Below, piece after piece: positions 1 through 8,180 of a stretch of 64,000 bases of DNA. Origin of the DNA: Cohnella silvisoli (GTDB taxonomy: Bacteria > Bacillota > Bacilli > Paenibacillales > Paenibacillaceae); assembly GCF_021190915.1 (NCBI RefSeq), contig NZ_JAIOAP010000024.1, positions 29,281 to 93,280 of the forward strand, in the 5' to 3' direction. The notes under the pieces are model-generated. The model did no database searches and was not told the DNA's origin. It saw only the letters and a program-made list of their open reading frames with translations. The first letter of the stretch is position 1, and each line of letters begins with the position of its first letter. Both the position numbers and the translations under genes were made by a program.

Positions 1-1293
1 GAAGACATCAAGATCGATGAAGAGCTAAAGCAAATGACCGTCGGCTCCAGAATCGTGCGCGAGGGAGACTGGGTAACGATAGACGGCGCAAGTGGACGTG
101 TAATCCCAGGGGAAATTCCTTTGCGCGAAGCTGAAATAACGGAAGAGCTATCCGAGTTGTTGGAATGGGCCGATTCGATTCGCAAGCTTAAGGTCAGGGC
201 CAATGCGGACAATCCTCACGACGCGAAAGTAGCCAAACAATTCGGTGCCCAAGGCATTGGCTTATGCAGGACGGAGCATATGTTTTTCTCGCCAACCCGC
301 CTTCCCGTTGTGCAGCAAATGATTCTTGCTGAAGATATCGAAGAACGCGCGTTGGCGTTGGATCAATTGCTGCCGATGCAACAAGCTGATTTCGAAGGAA
401 TGTTCGGAGAAATGAACGGTTTACCGGTAACCATTCGGCTGCTGGATCCGCCTCTGCATGAATTTTTACCCAAAGAGAAAGAACTGCAGAAAAAGCTGGA
501 GGAGTTAAAGCTGGCTCCCGAAGAAAAAGAAGAGGAGAAAAAGGCGATCCACGCTTTGATTCGCAAAGTACATTCCCTGGAAGAAACCAACCCCATGCTC
601 GGACAGCGGGGATGCAGACTGGGAATCGTATATCCCGAAATATACGAAATGCAGGTCGAGGCTATTTTTCGGGCGGCATCTCGCTGTTTGGATCGCGGGG
701 TAGAGGTTAAACTCGAAATTATGGTTCCGTTGGTTGGGCATGTAAATGAATTGATAACGCTTCGCAAGATGATCGATACGGTAGCCAAGCAGATTCTGGA
801 AGAAGGCAATGGCAAGGAAGTCCCTTACCAAGTAGGAACGATGATCGAAGTTCCGAGAGCGGCGCTTACCGCCGGACAAATTGCTCCTTACGCGGACTTC
901 TTCTCCTTCGGCACGAACGATTTGACGCAAATGACGTACGGCTATAGCCGCGACGACGCGGAAGGGAAATTCCTGACCCATTACCAGGATCATAAAATTT
1001 TGCCGAATAACCCTTTTCAGGTGCTTGATCCGGATGGCGTCGGCTTGCTGATCGAATGGGCGGTAACCTCGGGAAAATCCGTGAAACCAGCGATTAAAAC
1101 GGGGATTTGCGGAGAACACGGCGGGGATAAGGATTCGATCTTCTTCTGTCATCGCACCGGTTTGGACTATGTCAGCTGTTCTCCCTTCCGCCTCCCATTG
1201 GCAAGGATAGCCGCAGCGCAAGCAGCTATTACGTATGGAGACAAAGCAGCACCTAAACAATCTATTCCCATTTTATCCAAGGGCGGGGTTTGA
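1..1293 (+). CDS. ppdK: Pyruvate, phosphate dikinase, C-terminal part (partial at window start)
   Basis: The reading frame is open from base 1, so the N-terminal ATP-grasp and phosphohistidine domains lie upstream. The 430 visible residues form the PEP/pyruvate-binding TIM barrel. Seen motifs include GLCRTEHMFF, the GQRGCRLG loop and, near the C-terminus, GICGEHGGD, whose Cys is the family's catalytic proton donor. The enzyme interconverts pyruvate + ATP + Pi and PEP + AMP + PPi in the cytoplasm. The next two genes encode a CcpN-type repressor and the PPDK regulatory protein, the expected partners for gluconeogenic control. An internal ATG at 34 is not the start, since homology continues upstream of it. 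Very confident of the family. Confidence 0.96.
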   Translation, partial: EDIKIDEELKQMTVGSRIVREGDWVTIDGASGRVIPGEIPLREAEITEELSELLEWADSIRKLKVRANADNPHDAKVAKQFGAQGIGLCRTEHMFFSPTRLPVVQQMILAEDIEERALALDQLLPMQQADFEGMFGEMNGLPVTIRLLDPPLHEFLPKEKELQKKLEELKLAPEEKEEEKKAIHALIRKVHSLEETNPMLGQRGCRLGIVYPEIYEMQVEAIFRAASRCLDRGVEVKLEIMVPLVGHVNELITLRKMIDTVAKQILEEGNGKEVPYQVGTMIEVPRAALTAGQIAPYADFFSFGTNDLTQMTYGYSRDDAEGKFLTHYQDHKILPNNPFQVLDPDGVGLLIEWAVTSGKSVKPAIKTGICGEHGGDKDSIFFCHRTGLDYVSCSPFRLPLARIAAAQAAITYGDKAAPKQSIPILSKGGV

Positions 1294-1333
1294 TAGAATA
1301 TGGGGATGAAAGCAAGACAAGGAGGGTATTGCC

Positions 1334-1975
1334 ATCGAACTGACATCCCGCCAACAAGACATATTAACGATCGTGACCAATCAACAGCCGATATCGGGCG
1401 AGTATATCGCAGAACAGTTGAAAACGACTCGTCCGGTTATCCGGTCCGATCTAGCGTTGCTCGTAATGCTGAACTATCTGGAAGCTAAGCCTAAGGTCGG
1501 CTATTCGTTGGGCCGTGCCTCCAGACAGAAGGAGATCGCACTGGAGAGACTCCTCGTGATGCAGGTAAAAGAGTTTCAATCCGCACCTGTCGTGCTCCGG
1601 GAAACCGCAACCGTAAGCGACGCCGTCGTAACGCTTTTCCTGGAAAACGTGGGCAGCTTGATCATCTGCGATGCGGACGGCTATCTTGCCGGTATCGTTT
1701 CCCGGAAGGATTTGCTCAAGGTGACGCTTGGCAATGCCGCGGCCACGGCGATGCCGGTCAGTTTAGTTATGACCCGGCATCCGAACGTACATACGATTAC
1801 GCCGGAAGAGTCAATTATGGCAGCGGCTAGCAAAATGATTTCTTATCAGGTCGACAGCTTGCCCGTCGTAAGGGCACCCGCCTCGTCAGATGAGATGACT
1901 AATATTGAAGTGATAGGGAGAATTACGAAGACAACGATGACCAAGGTGCTGCTCGAACTGGCATTGGGCCAATAA
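1334..1975 (+). CDS. ccpN: CcpN-type transcriptional repressor (HTH + two CBS domains), non-ATG start
   Basis: An N-terminal winged helix (ISGEYIAEQL...RPVIRSDLALL) is followed by two CBS domains (about residues 80-205), the layout of Bacillus CcpN, which represses gluconeogenic genes. The start is odd. The first canonical start, GTG at 1373, has no ribosome binding site and would delete the first helix. Family homology (IELTSRQQDIL, like IELNKRQ in B. subtilis as recalled) begins upstream, where a strong AAGGAGGG (1319-1326) sits 7 nt before ATC at 1334. A stop at 1307 leaves no ATG/GTG/TTG in frame before that. I infer initiation at ATC 1334 (or ATT 1328), or a sequence error. ppsR follows 15 bp downstream. 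Confidence 0.88.
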   Translation: MELTSRQQDILTIVTNQQPISGEYIAEQLKTTRPVIRSDLALLVMLNYLEAKPKVGYSLGRASRQKEIALERLLVMQVKEFQSAPVVLRETATVSDAVVTLFLENVGSLIICDADGYLAGIVSRKDLLKVTLGNAAATAMPVSLVMTRHPNVHTITPEESIMAAASKMISYQVDSLPVVRAPASSDEMTNIEVIGRITKTTMTKVLLELALGQ

Positions 1976-1990
1976 TTGGGGGGAGAAGGA

Positions 1991-2797
1991 TTGAACGAGA
2001 AGGAGCGTACCATATTCGTTTGCTCCGATTCCGTAGGAGAAACCGCCGAAGCGGTAGTGAAAGCGACTATTCGGCAATTCAATGCCCATCATACGCGCAT
2101 CACCCGGTATGCCCATATCAAGAACGAAGAAGAAATACGTTTTCTCATGGAGGAGGCAGTTCGTCAAGGCGCTTTCGTCGCGTATACGTTAGTTCTTCCC
2201 GAACTGAGAGAGATGATGATGCAGGAAGCAGGCAGGCTCAAGCTTAACGCGGTCGATATTATGGGGCCCGTCATGCAGGCGTTTATCGATACTTTCCATG
2301 ATTCTCCGAAAAGGGAAGCGGGCCTTCTTCATCGCTTGGACGAAGAATATTACCGGCGTGTCGAAGCGATTGAATTTACGGTTAGATGCGACGACGGAAA
2401 GGACATGAACGTTATCCCTCAGGCGGACATCGTCCTTCTCGGAGTCTCGCGGACTTCCAAGACCCCTCTTAGCATTTACTTGGCCCACAAAGGCTACAAG
2501 GTGTGCAACTACCCGATCGTTCCAGACATTAAGCCGCCTAGAGAGCTGCTTCAGCAAAATAAAAGCAAGCTGGTCGGACTGACGATGGATGCAGGACAGC
2601 TCTCTAAAATCCGCACCGAGCGGCTGAAATCCGTCGGATTGCCGAAGGGAGCGAAATACGCTTCCCTCGAACGCGTCGTGGAAGAGTTGGAGTTTGCCCA
2701 AGATCTGTATAAGGAGTTAGGGTGCATGGTCATAGACGTTACGGAGAAAGCGATCGAAGAAACGGCCGGTTTGATTGCGGAGTCTTACTTCAAATAA
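1991..2797 (+). CDS. ppsR: PPDK regulatory protein (bifunctional ADP-dependent kinase / Pi-dependent pyrophosphorylase)
   Basis: A 268-residue member of the DUF299/PPDK-regulatory family (B. subtilis YqfL). The N-terminal VCSDSVGETAE motif and the nucleotide-binding loop LLGVSRTSKTPLSIYLA (about residues 145-165) are diagnostic. The family inactivates PPDK by ADP-dependent Thr phosphorylation and reactivates it with phosphate. The frame is open from TTG 1976, but TTG 1991 is preferred because GGGGGGAG (1978-1984) lies about 7 nt upstream. It is co-directional with ppdK and ccpN, so enzyme, transcriptional repressor and post-translational regulator form one module. High confidence. Confidence 0.95.
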   Translation: MNEKERTIFVCSDSVGETAEAVVKATIRQFNAHHTRITRYAHIKNEEEIRFLMEEAVRQGAFVAYTLVLPELREMMMQEAGRLKLNAVDIMGPVMQAFIDTFHDSPKREAGLLHRLDEEYYRRVEAIEFTVRCDDGKDMNVIPQADIVLLGVSRTSKTPLSIYLAHKGYKVCNYPIVPDIKPPRELLQQNKSKLVGLTMDAGQLSKIRTERLKSVGLPKGAKYASLERVVEELEFAQDLYKELGCMVIDVTEKAIEETAGLIAESYFK

Positions 2798-2830
2798 TCT
2801 TTTTGTTTTGTTCGTCTATGAATGCCGATA

Positions 2831-2860
2831 TTGTGAGAAATTGTCCCGGTATGCTAGTAT
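2831..2860 (+). promoter_or_regulatory. Putative sigma-A promoter for the IclR gene
   Basis: TTGTGA (2831-2836), an 18-nt spacer and TAGTAT (2855-2860) lie 27 bp before the IclR-family start. Plausible but weak -35; read by eye. Confidence 0.4.
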
Positions 2861-2887
2861 GTTGTCATACGAGGAGGGTTTCCGAAA

Positions 2888-3658
2888 ATGGTCAAGTCGG
2901 CAAAAAATTACTCCGTGCCAGCTATCGAAAAGGCAATTACGATATTGAACGGCATATCGAAAAACGGAAAAATGAACATTAATGAAATTCATTCCGAACT
3001 TAACATTCCGAAAACAACGGTGTTTGTCATATTGAATACGCTGGAACGTCATTCCCTTATCGAGAAACAAGATGACGGAAAATACGTGCTCGGCCACGGC
3101 GTTTTGTACTGGGGAATGAACTACTATCAGCAAAGCGATATTAAGCAGGTTACTCGTCCACACCTTGAAAAGTTAGTCGCGGGAACGCCCTTTACCGCAC
3201 ATTTGGCGATTCTTGTTAACTATCAAGCGGTATACATAGATAAATTCGAAGGAAACGGATTCGTTCGTTTCGCGACAATCGCCGGGCAAGCATTGCCATT
3301 GCATCTATCGGGCGTGGGTAAAGCGTTGGCTTCGGGGATGACCGATGAAGAAATTACGCAGTCTTTCTCCAAGATGCCAGGAGTAGACGAGACCAAACGG
3401 GGACAATTGGCAGACAAGTTGATCGAAGACGTCCATTTTATTCGCGAACATGGATATTCCATTGAAGACGAGCAGATGGAAGAGGGAATCCGCTGCATTG
3501 GGGCACCGATCTTCGGAGAGAACGGCCACGTCATCGCGTCTATTAGCATTACCGCCTTGAGCAAGGATTTGCCTGCGATCAAGTTTCATGCCATTGGCGA
3601 GCAGGTTAAAGAAACGGCATTGCGGGTTTCCGGAGAAATGGGTTATCAACGAAGGTGA
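2888..3658 (+). CDS. IclR-family transcriptional regulator
   Basis: 256 residues. An N-terminal winged helix (about 8-70: AIEKAITILNGI, INEIHSELNIPKTTVFVILNTLERHSLIEK) is followed by the IclR effector domain (about 85-250, with HLSGVGKAL and EEGIRCIGAPIF). The start ATG 2888 follows GAGGAGG. Members bind small carboxylates or sugar acids and repress or activate adjacent catabolic genes. It heads a locus of dehydratase, aminotransferase, SDR and M20 hydrolase; the TATTCAGTATA motifs at 5839 and 8099 are candidate operators, though no experiment links them. It ends at a hairpin terminator. Family certain, effector unknown. Confidence 0.93.
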   Translation: MVKSAKNYSVPAIEKAITILNGISKNGKMNINEIHSELNIPKTTVFVILNTLERHSLIEKQDDGKYVLGHGVLYWGMNYYQQSDIKQVTRPHLEKLVAGTPFTAHLAILVNYQAVYIDKFEGNGFVRFATIAGQALPLHLSGVGKALASGMTDEEITQSFSKMPGVDETKRGQLADKLIEDVHFIREHGYSIEDEQMEEGIRCIGAPIFGENGHVIASISITALSKDLPAIKFHAIGEQVKETALRVSGEMGYQRR

Positions 3659-3678
3659 AACGAATAAGCTTCAGACCG

Positions 3679-3709
3679 AGCAGACCGCGATGACGGACTG
3701 CTTTTTTTT
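3679..3709 (+). terminator. Rho-independent terminator after the IclR gene
   Basis: Stem AGCAG.CCG / CGG.CTGCT with a 6-nt loop (3688-3693), followed by eight T. Confidence 0.85.
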
Positions 3710-3724
3710 ATACGGCAACAAGAA

Positions 3725-3753
3725 TTGACAATAGAATAGGGCTATGCTAAATT
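3725..3753 (+). promoter_or_regulatory. Sigma-A promoter for the dehydratase gene
   Basis: Perfect TTGACA (3725-3730), 17-nt spacer, TAAATT (3748-3753). Downstream, ATTCAATATTTA near 3781 loosely resembles the TATTCAGTATA motif found at the next two promoters of the cluster. Confidence 0.65.
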
Positions 3754-3809
3754 TGGCACATATTCAACTCGTTAAAAAAAATTCAATATTTAGAACTGGA
3801 GCTGCCCCA

Positions 3810-5531
3810 ATGAATCTACGGAGCGAACAATGGTTTAATCATCAGTCCTTTGAAACTCGATTCCAGCATGCTTCTGCGATGCGTGCCTGCGGACATGATC
3901 CGGAATCGTATGTAGGGAAGCCCATTATCGGAATATTTAATTCATGGAACGATCTGAACAGCTGTAACGCTCCCCACAAAGAGCTCGTTGAATATGTCAA
4001 GAAGGGCGTCCTGGCAGCAGGCGGATATCCGATAGAAATGCACACGATCACAACGGCTGCGGATTTTAACAAACCTTCCGATCTGCCTTACCGCAATCTG
4101 ATGTCGATGGACGTGGAAGAAATGATACGTTCATTGCCGTTGGATGGTATTGTACTGCTCTGCGAATGCGACAAGACTACGCCCGCGCAGTTAATGGGTG
4201 CGGCAAGCTGCGATCTTCCGACGCTGCAGCTTGCGGCTGGGCACAGAGCTGCTGCTTATTTCAAAGGCAAACCGGTTAACTACGGAACGGATTTGTGGAA
4301 ATACATGGATATGTATAAGGCCGGAGAGCTTTCCGACGATGAAATGAAGGAGCTGGAGAAGGGCATATCTTGCTCCTTCGGCGGATGTCCGGTCATGGGC
4401 ACTGCTTCTACGATGAAGAGCGTTTCGGAAATGATGGGCATGATGCTGCCGGGAACTTCCGATATTCCGGCAACGGATTCAAGAAGAAGAATTGCCGCCG
4501 AACGAACCGGCAAACGGATCGTGGAAATGGTTAAAGAGGGACTCACTCCTTCCAAGCTGATGACGGAAGCTGCCTTCCACAATGCGATTAAATTGCTCGC
4601 CGCGCTTGGGGGATCGACGAATGCAGTATTGCATTTAACCGCTATAGCGGGTCGTTTAGGTATTCGTATTGACCTTAAGCAATACCAGGAATTATCGGAA
4701 AGCGTTCCTTTAATCGTAAACCTTCAACCGAGCGGCCTTTACGGGATGGATGACTATTTTCATGCAGGAGGATTGTCCGGGGTCATATACGAATTGCTTC
4801 CAAGGTTGGATGGGGAGTGCTTAACCGCTCTTGGCAAGCCCCTGAGCGAAGTGTATACGCAGAAATCGGAAAGCCCTCATATTATTACTTCCTTGGAGCA
4901 GCCATTCAAAGCGGAATCGGGCATTAAAGTGTTGAAAGGAAATTTGGCCCCATCCGGCGCAATTCTTAAGCTGTCGGCTAGCTCCAAGAAGCTGTGGAAG
5001 CACCAAGGAAAGGCTTACGTCTTCGACAGCTATGAGCAAATGCTGAAAGAGATCGATAGTGATGACTTGGACGTGGATGCCTCGACCGTATTAATTTTGC
5101 GTAATTGCGGACCGGCCGCATTAGGCATGCCGGAATGGGGAGAAATTCCGATCCCGACGAAATTGCTTAAAGAGGGCGTTGACGACATGGTTCGAATCAG
5201 CGATGCCAGGATGAGCGGAACCAGTTACGGGACAGCTATATTACACGCTTCTCCCGAAGCCGCAGTGGGCGGGAACATCGCTATTGTCCAGAACGGGGAC
5301 ATCATTGAGGTGGACGTGGAACAGGGGCTGTTGCACTTGCGGTTATCCGATGAGGTTATCGATGAGCGGAAGCAGGCTCTGTGTCCGTTTCCGCAAAGAT
5401 ATCCGCGCGGTTTCCTTAAATTGTTCGCCGATCATGTCCTGCAAGCAGATGAAGGATGCGATCTGGATTTCCTTCGTCCGAACAATAAGGAGGAGGCTCG
5501 TTTCGTACCTCCGATTGTCGGGAGAAGCTAA
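3810..5531 (+). CDS. IlvD/Edd-family sugar-acid dehydratase
   Basis: 573 residues, a typical length for the aldonate branch of IlvD/Edd (arabinonate/xylonate-type dehydratases). It would convert a sugar acid to a 2-keto-3-deoxy acid in the cytoplasm. Fe-S cluster cysteines are visible as NSCN (C52), CECDKTTPA (C120) and FGGCPVMGTAS (C193). The catalytic-Ser region near the C-terminus reads DARMSGTSYGTA. The frame opens at ATG 3744, but ATG 3810 fits the family N-terminus (MNLRSEQWF) and has GGAG at 3797-3800; 3744 overlaps the promoter. Downstream aminotransferase, SDR and M20 genes suggest a catabolic set. Branched-chain IlvD is less likely because no ilv genes are near. Confidence 0.9.
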   Translation: MNLRSEQWFNHQSFETRFQHASAMRACGHDPESYVGKPIIGIFNSWNDLNSCNAPHKELVEYVKKGVLAAGGYPIEMHTITTAADFNKPSDLPYRNLMSMDVEEMIRSLPLDGIVLLCECDKTTPAQLMGAASCDLPTLQLAAGHRAAAYFKGKPVNYGTDLWKYMDMYKAGELSDDEMKELEKGISCSFGGCPVMGTASTMKSVSEMMGMMLPGTSDIPATDSRRRIAAERTGKRIVEMVKEGLTPSKLMTEAAFHNAIKLLAALGGSTNAVLHLTAIAGRLGIRIDLKQYQELSESVPLIVNLQPSGLYGMDDYFHAGGLSGVIYELLPRLDGECLTALGKPLSEVYTQKSESPHIITSLEQPFKAESGIKVLKGNLAPSGAILKLSASSKKLWKHQGKAYVFDSYEQMLKEIDSDDLDVDASTVLILRNCGPAALGMPEWGEIPIPTKLLKEGVDDMVRISDARMSGTSYGTAILHASPEAAVGGNIAIVQNGDIIEVDVEQGLLHLRLSDEVIDERKQALCPFPQRYPRGFLKLFADHVLQADEGCDLDFLRPNNKEEARFVPPIVGRS

Positions 5532-5641
5532 GCTTTATTGTATGGAATCGTTCTTTGGGCTGTCCCACAAAGTCTGAGAAGACTAGAGGGGCAGCTCCTT
5601 TCTTTGAAATTTCGACTGTATGATACAGCATGACAGAGAAT

Positions 5642-5710
5642 AACTGTAAATCTCCAGTTGATTAGAAAAAAATGATTGAAGGCTCATAGGCTTACTGTAA
5701 AAGTCCAGTT
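5642..5710 (+). repeat. Two near-identical 18-bp direct repeats
   Basis: AACTGTAAATCTCCAGTT (5642-5659) and TACTGTAAAAGTCCAGTT (5693-5710) match at 15 of 18 positions, start to start 51 bp. Each is internally an AACTG...CAGTT inverted repeat. They lie in the 364-bp gap between dehydratase and aminotransferase, which otherwise holds only the promoter/operator at its 3' end. They could be regulator sites or a dispersed intergenic repeat. Confidence 0.7.
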
Positions 5711-5812
5711 ATTTTCCCCCGTTCCATACCTTCACCCCATACTTTATTAAAAATAACAGTACAATTGCTGTAATTTCCTCAATCCTAGTGTGCAGCCAAC
5801 AAAAATAATCGA

Positions 5813-5849
5813 TTGACACCGCCCTGCTATCTCTTATATATTCAGTATA
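5813..5849 (+). promoter_or_regulatory. Promoter of the aminotransferase gene with overlapping TATTCAGTATA operator
   Basis: TTGACA (5813-5818), 18-nt spacer, TATATT (5837-5842). The -10 overlaps the 11-mer TATTCAGTATA (5839-5849), which recurs exactly, in the same orientation relative to transcription, at 8109-8099 on the minus strand downstream of the SDR promoter. That position is typical of a repressor operator. Confidence 0.65.
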
Positions 5850-5895
5850 TGGATTAATAATTAATATATTGAACAATCAGCGGAGGGAAATCAAA

Positions 5896-7194
5896 ATGGA
5901 ATTCAAAGAAAGCGCCAGATTATATGAAGAAGCGAAGAAATACACGCCAGGCGGCGTTCATACGTCGATCCGGAATTTAGAGCCTCATCTTGTTTTCAAA
6001 AAAGCGGAGGGAGCCTACATCTATGATGCTGATGGCAATCGGTACATTGATTATCAAGGCGCTTTCGGACCTTACATTCTCGGCCATAATCATCCTTACG
6101 TGAACAACAAGGTCATCGAGGCTTTGAGCCGCACCGACCTTTACGGAACGGGAACAACCGATCTTGAGATCGAGCTTGCTCAGAAAATATGCAAACACGT
6201 CCCTTCCGCGGAGCAGGTGCTGTTCTGCAACTCAGGCTCGGAAGCCACCTATCATGCGATTCGTCTGGCGCGCGCTGTGACGAAACGCTTCAAGCTGATC
6301 AAGTTCCAAGGCTGTTACCATGGCTGGCATGATTACGTGGCCAGAAATATGCTTAGCTCCTGGGACATGATAGGCAAACGGGATCCGGGATCAGCGGGTA
6401 TGATGGAAGAAGCTATCGACAATACGCTTGTATGTACTTTTAATGATCTGGAAGATGTAGAACGCACTTTGAAGTCGAATAACGGTGAAGTGGCAGCTTT
6501 GATTGTAGAGCCCATTCCTCATAACATTGGCTGCATTATGCCGCAGCCGGGCTTTCTTGAAGGTCTTCGCAAGCTGTGCTCGGAGCATGGAACTTTGCTG
6601 ATTTTCGATGAAGTCATTACCGGATTCCGTCACGATATCGGATGTTATCAGAAGGTGGCTGGCGTGACGCCTGATCTAACTACAATGGGTAAAGCGATGG
6701 CTAATGGTTTCCCTATAGCTGCCGTTGCAGGCAAGAAGGAGTACATGCAGCGTTTCAACACGCAGCCGGGTGGCGATGTCTGGTTTGCGGGTACCTATAA
6801 CGGACATGCGGTAGGTACGGCGGCCTCCATTGCGACCCTTGAATTGATGGAAAACGAACCCGTTCACGAGCATGTTTTCCGATTGGGAGAGAAGATGCGC
6901 AGCGGGCTTCGAGAAATCCTTAACCGTTTGGACATCGAGGCTTACGTTGCCGGATTCGGTTCTGTTTTCACGACTTATTTCATGAGCTTCGAGCCGAAAA
7001 ACTACAGCGATCTCCAGCACAACGATGCAACATTCTATGTGGCTTACCGGCGGGCATTGATGGAGAAGGGCATCTTCAAGCTGCCGATGAACATGAAACG
7101 GAATCATATCAGCTACAGCCACACGGATAAGGAAATTGACTACACGCTTGAGAGCATTGAAGAGGTACTTAGGGATTTGAAGGGTAAAAAATAG
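5896..7194 (+). CDS. Class III PLP aminotransferase (glutamate-1-semialdehyde aminomutase-like)
   Basis: 432 residues. The N-terminus TPGGVHTSIRN and GPYILGHNHP are typical of the GSA-aminomutase/class III fold. FCNSGSEATYHAIRLAR binds the PLP phosphate, IFDEVITGFR carries the PLP-N1 Asp, and the Schiff-base Lys is in TMGKAMANGFPIAA. ATG 5896 follows GGAGGG (5882-5887), so I start there and not at TTG 5869. A haem role is unlikely: no hem genes are near, while a sugar-acid dehydratase, SDR and M20 hydrolase are. It probably moves or removes an amino group on an amino-acid or amino-sugar-acid catabolite. The substrate cannot be read from sequence. Confidence 0.9.
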   Translation: MEFKESARLYEEAKKYTPGGVHTSIRNLEPHLVFKKAEGAYIYDADGNRYIDYQGAFGPYILGHNHPYVNNKVIEALSRTDLYGTGTTDLEIELAQKICKHVPSAEQVLFCNSGSEATYHAIRLARAVTKRFKLIKFQGCYHGWHDYVARNMLSSWDMIGKRDPGSAGMMEEAIDNTLVCTFNDLEDVERTLKSNNGEVAALIVEPIPHNIGCIMPQPGFLEGLRKLCSEHGTLLIFDEVITGFRHDIGCYQKVAGVTPDLTTMGKAMANGFPIAAVAGKKEYMQRFNTQPGGDVWFAGTYNGHAVGTAASIATLELMENEPVHEHVFRLGEKMRSGLREILNRLDIEAYVAGFGSVFTTYFMSFEPKNYSDLQHNDATFYVAYRRALMEKGIFKLPMNMKRNHISYSHTDKEIDYTLESIEEVLRDLKGKK

Positions 7195-7224
7195 AGAGAT
7201 TTGCATAGCGGAATGGTTATAATG

Positions 7225-7251
7225 AAAAAGCGCAGGGATTTTCCCTGCGCT
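7225..7251 (-). terminator. Terminator between convergent aminotransferase and SDR genes
   Basis: A perfect 10-bp stem (AGCGCAGGGA / TCCCTGCGCT) with a 3-nt loop. The A-run at 7225-7229 is a T-run for the minus strand, so it best serves the SDR gene and may stop both. Confidence 0.85.
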
Positions 7252-7278
7252 CCTATTATAATTAGGCGTAGTTACTTA

Positions 7279-8070
7279 TTAAAAGTCGCCTGCGCCCGCC
7301 AGATGACCGCCGTCTACGACGAGTGTCGTTCCCGTAATATATGAGGCTTCGTCGGAAGCGAGGAATAGAAAAGCATTGGCGGTCTCTTCAATCGTTCCCA
7401 TGCGGCGCATTGGGGTGCGATCCGTGATGTTTAGCGTTTCTTCCTGTTTTGCCTTCAGCTCTCGGTCAAGCGGCGTGTCGATGAATCCCGGCGCCACTGC
7501 GTTCACCCGAATGCCATGCGAAGCAAGATCGACGGCCATCGACTGGGTCAAGAGGACGACTCCGCCTTTGGAAGCATTGTAATGGGCCAGCATTCCGCTT
7601 CCTGCCAAGCCGTTCTTGGATGCCATGTTCACGAAGCTGCCAGGCCTGCCTTCTTGAATCATTTTCTTGCTGATCGTCTGACTAAGCAGGAACATCGCGT
7701 TAAGGTTTATGTCCATGATTTTCGTCCAACGCTCGAAGGGAATATCCGTGAATTTCTCGCGAACGGCGATTCCGGCATTGTTAATGACGATGTCTATGCC
7801 ACCTAGAACGTTCCATGCGGTTTCCGCTGCCTCTTCAATATTAGCCGGGTCAGCTAAGTCGCAGAGGATAGATTCAACTTTCGACGGGGTGCCGGTTGAG
7901 ATCTCCATCGCTAGCTGCCGCAATTGCTCAACGGAAGCAGCCAACTCTTCTTGGCGAACGTCCAATAGGACGATATGAGCGCCTTCGCGAATAAATCGGT
8001 CAGCGATGCCTAATCCGATACCGCGAGCACCGCCTGTTATTAATGCTATTTTACCCTTTAATCTGGACAA
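7279..8070 (-). CDS. SDR-family oxidoreductase (FabG/gluconate-5-dehydrogenase-like)
   Basis: 263-residue classical short-chain dehydrogenase: TGGARGIGLG cofactor loop (about 12-21), NNAG, catalytic YNASKGG, C-terminal VVDGGHLAGAG. The start is set at TTG 8070, 5 nt after GGAGGAG; the longer ATG 8091 would put the ribosome binding site inside the gene. It is transcribed against the aminotransferase and divergently from the M20 hydrolase, from a TTGACA/TATATT promoter. The shared operator motif ties it to the same regulon. It likely oxidises or reduces a hydroxyl/keto group of the cluster's substrate; cofactor and substrate unknown. Confidence 0.92.
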   Translation of the reverse strand: MSRLKGKIALITGGARGIGLGIADRFIREGAHIVLLDVRQEELAASVEQLRQLAMEISTGTPSKVESILCDLADPANIEEAAETAWNVLGGIDIVINNAGIAVREKFTDIPFERWTKIMDINLNAMFLLSQTISKKMIQEGRPGSFVNMASKNGLAGSGMLAHYNASKGGVVLLTQSMAVDLASHGIRVNAVAPGFIDTPLDRELKAKQEETLNITDRTPMRRMGTIEETANAFLFLASDEASYITGTTLVVDGGHLAGAGDF

Positions 8071-8098
8071 ATGAACTCCTCCGCGTCTCAAAATTTAG

Positions 8099-8153
8099 TA
8101 TACTGAATAAAAATTATGATTTTAATATAGAAGCAGCGATTAGGCTTTGTCAA
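8099..8153 (-). promoter_or_regulatory. SDR promoter with TATTCAGTATA operator
   Basis: On the minus strand: TTGACA (8153-8148), 18-nt spacer, TATATT (8129-8124), then TATTCAGTATA (8109-8099). The 11-mer equals that at 5839-5849. The gap also serves the divergent M20 gene. Confidence 0.65.
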
Positions 8154-8180
8154 TCTAATTATGAATTGGAGTGAATGATC

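Noticed and set aside
505..1260. Long minus-strand frame opposite ppdK
   Set aside because: Fully inside the conserved PPDK coding sequence on the other strand; no family resemblance or ribosome binding site.
5896..7194. hemL (haem synthesis) for the class III aminotransferase
   Set aside because: No hem genes nearby, and the context is a catabolic cluster with its own regulator.
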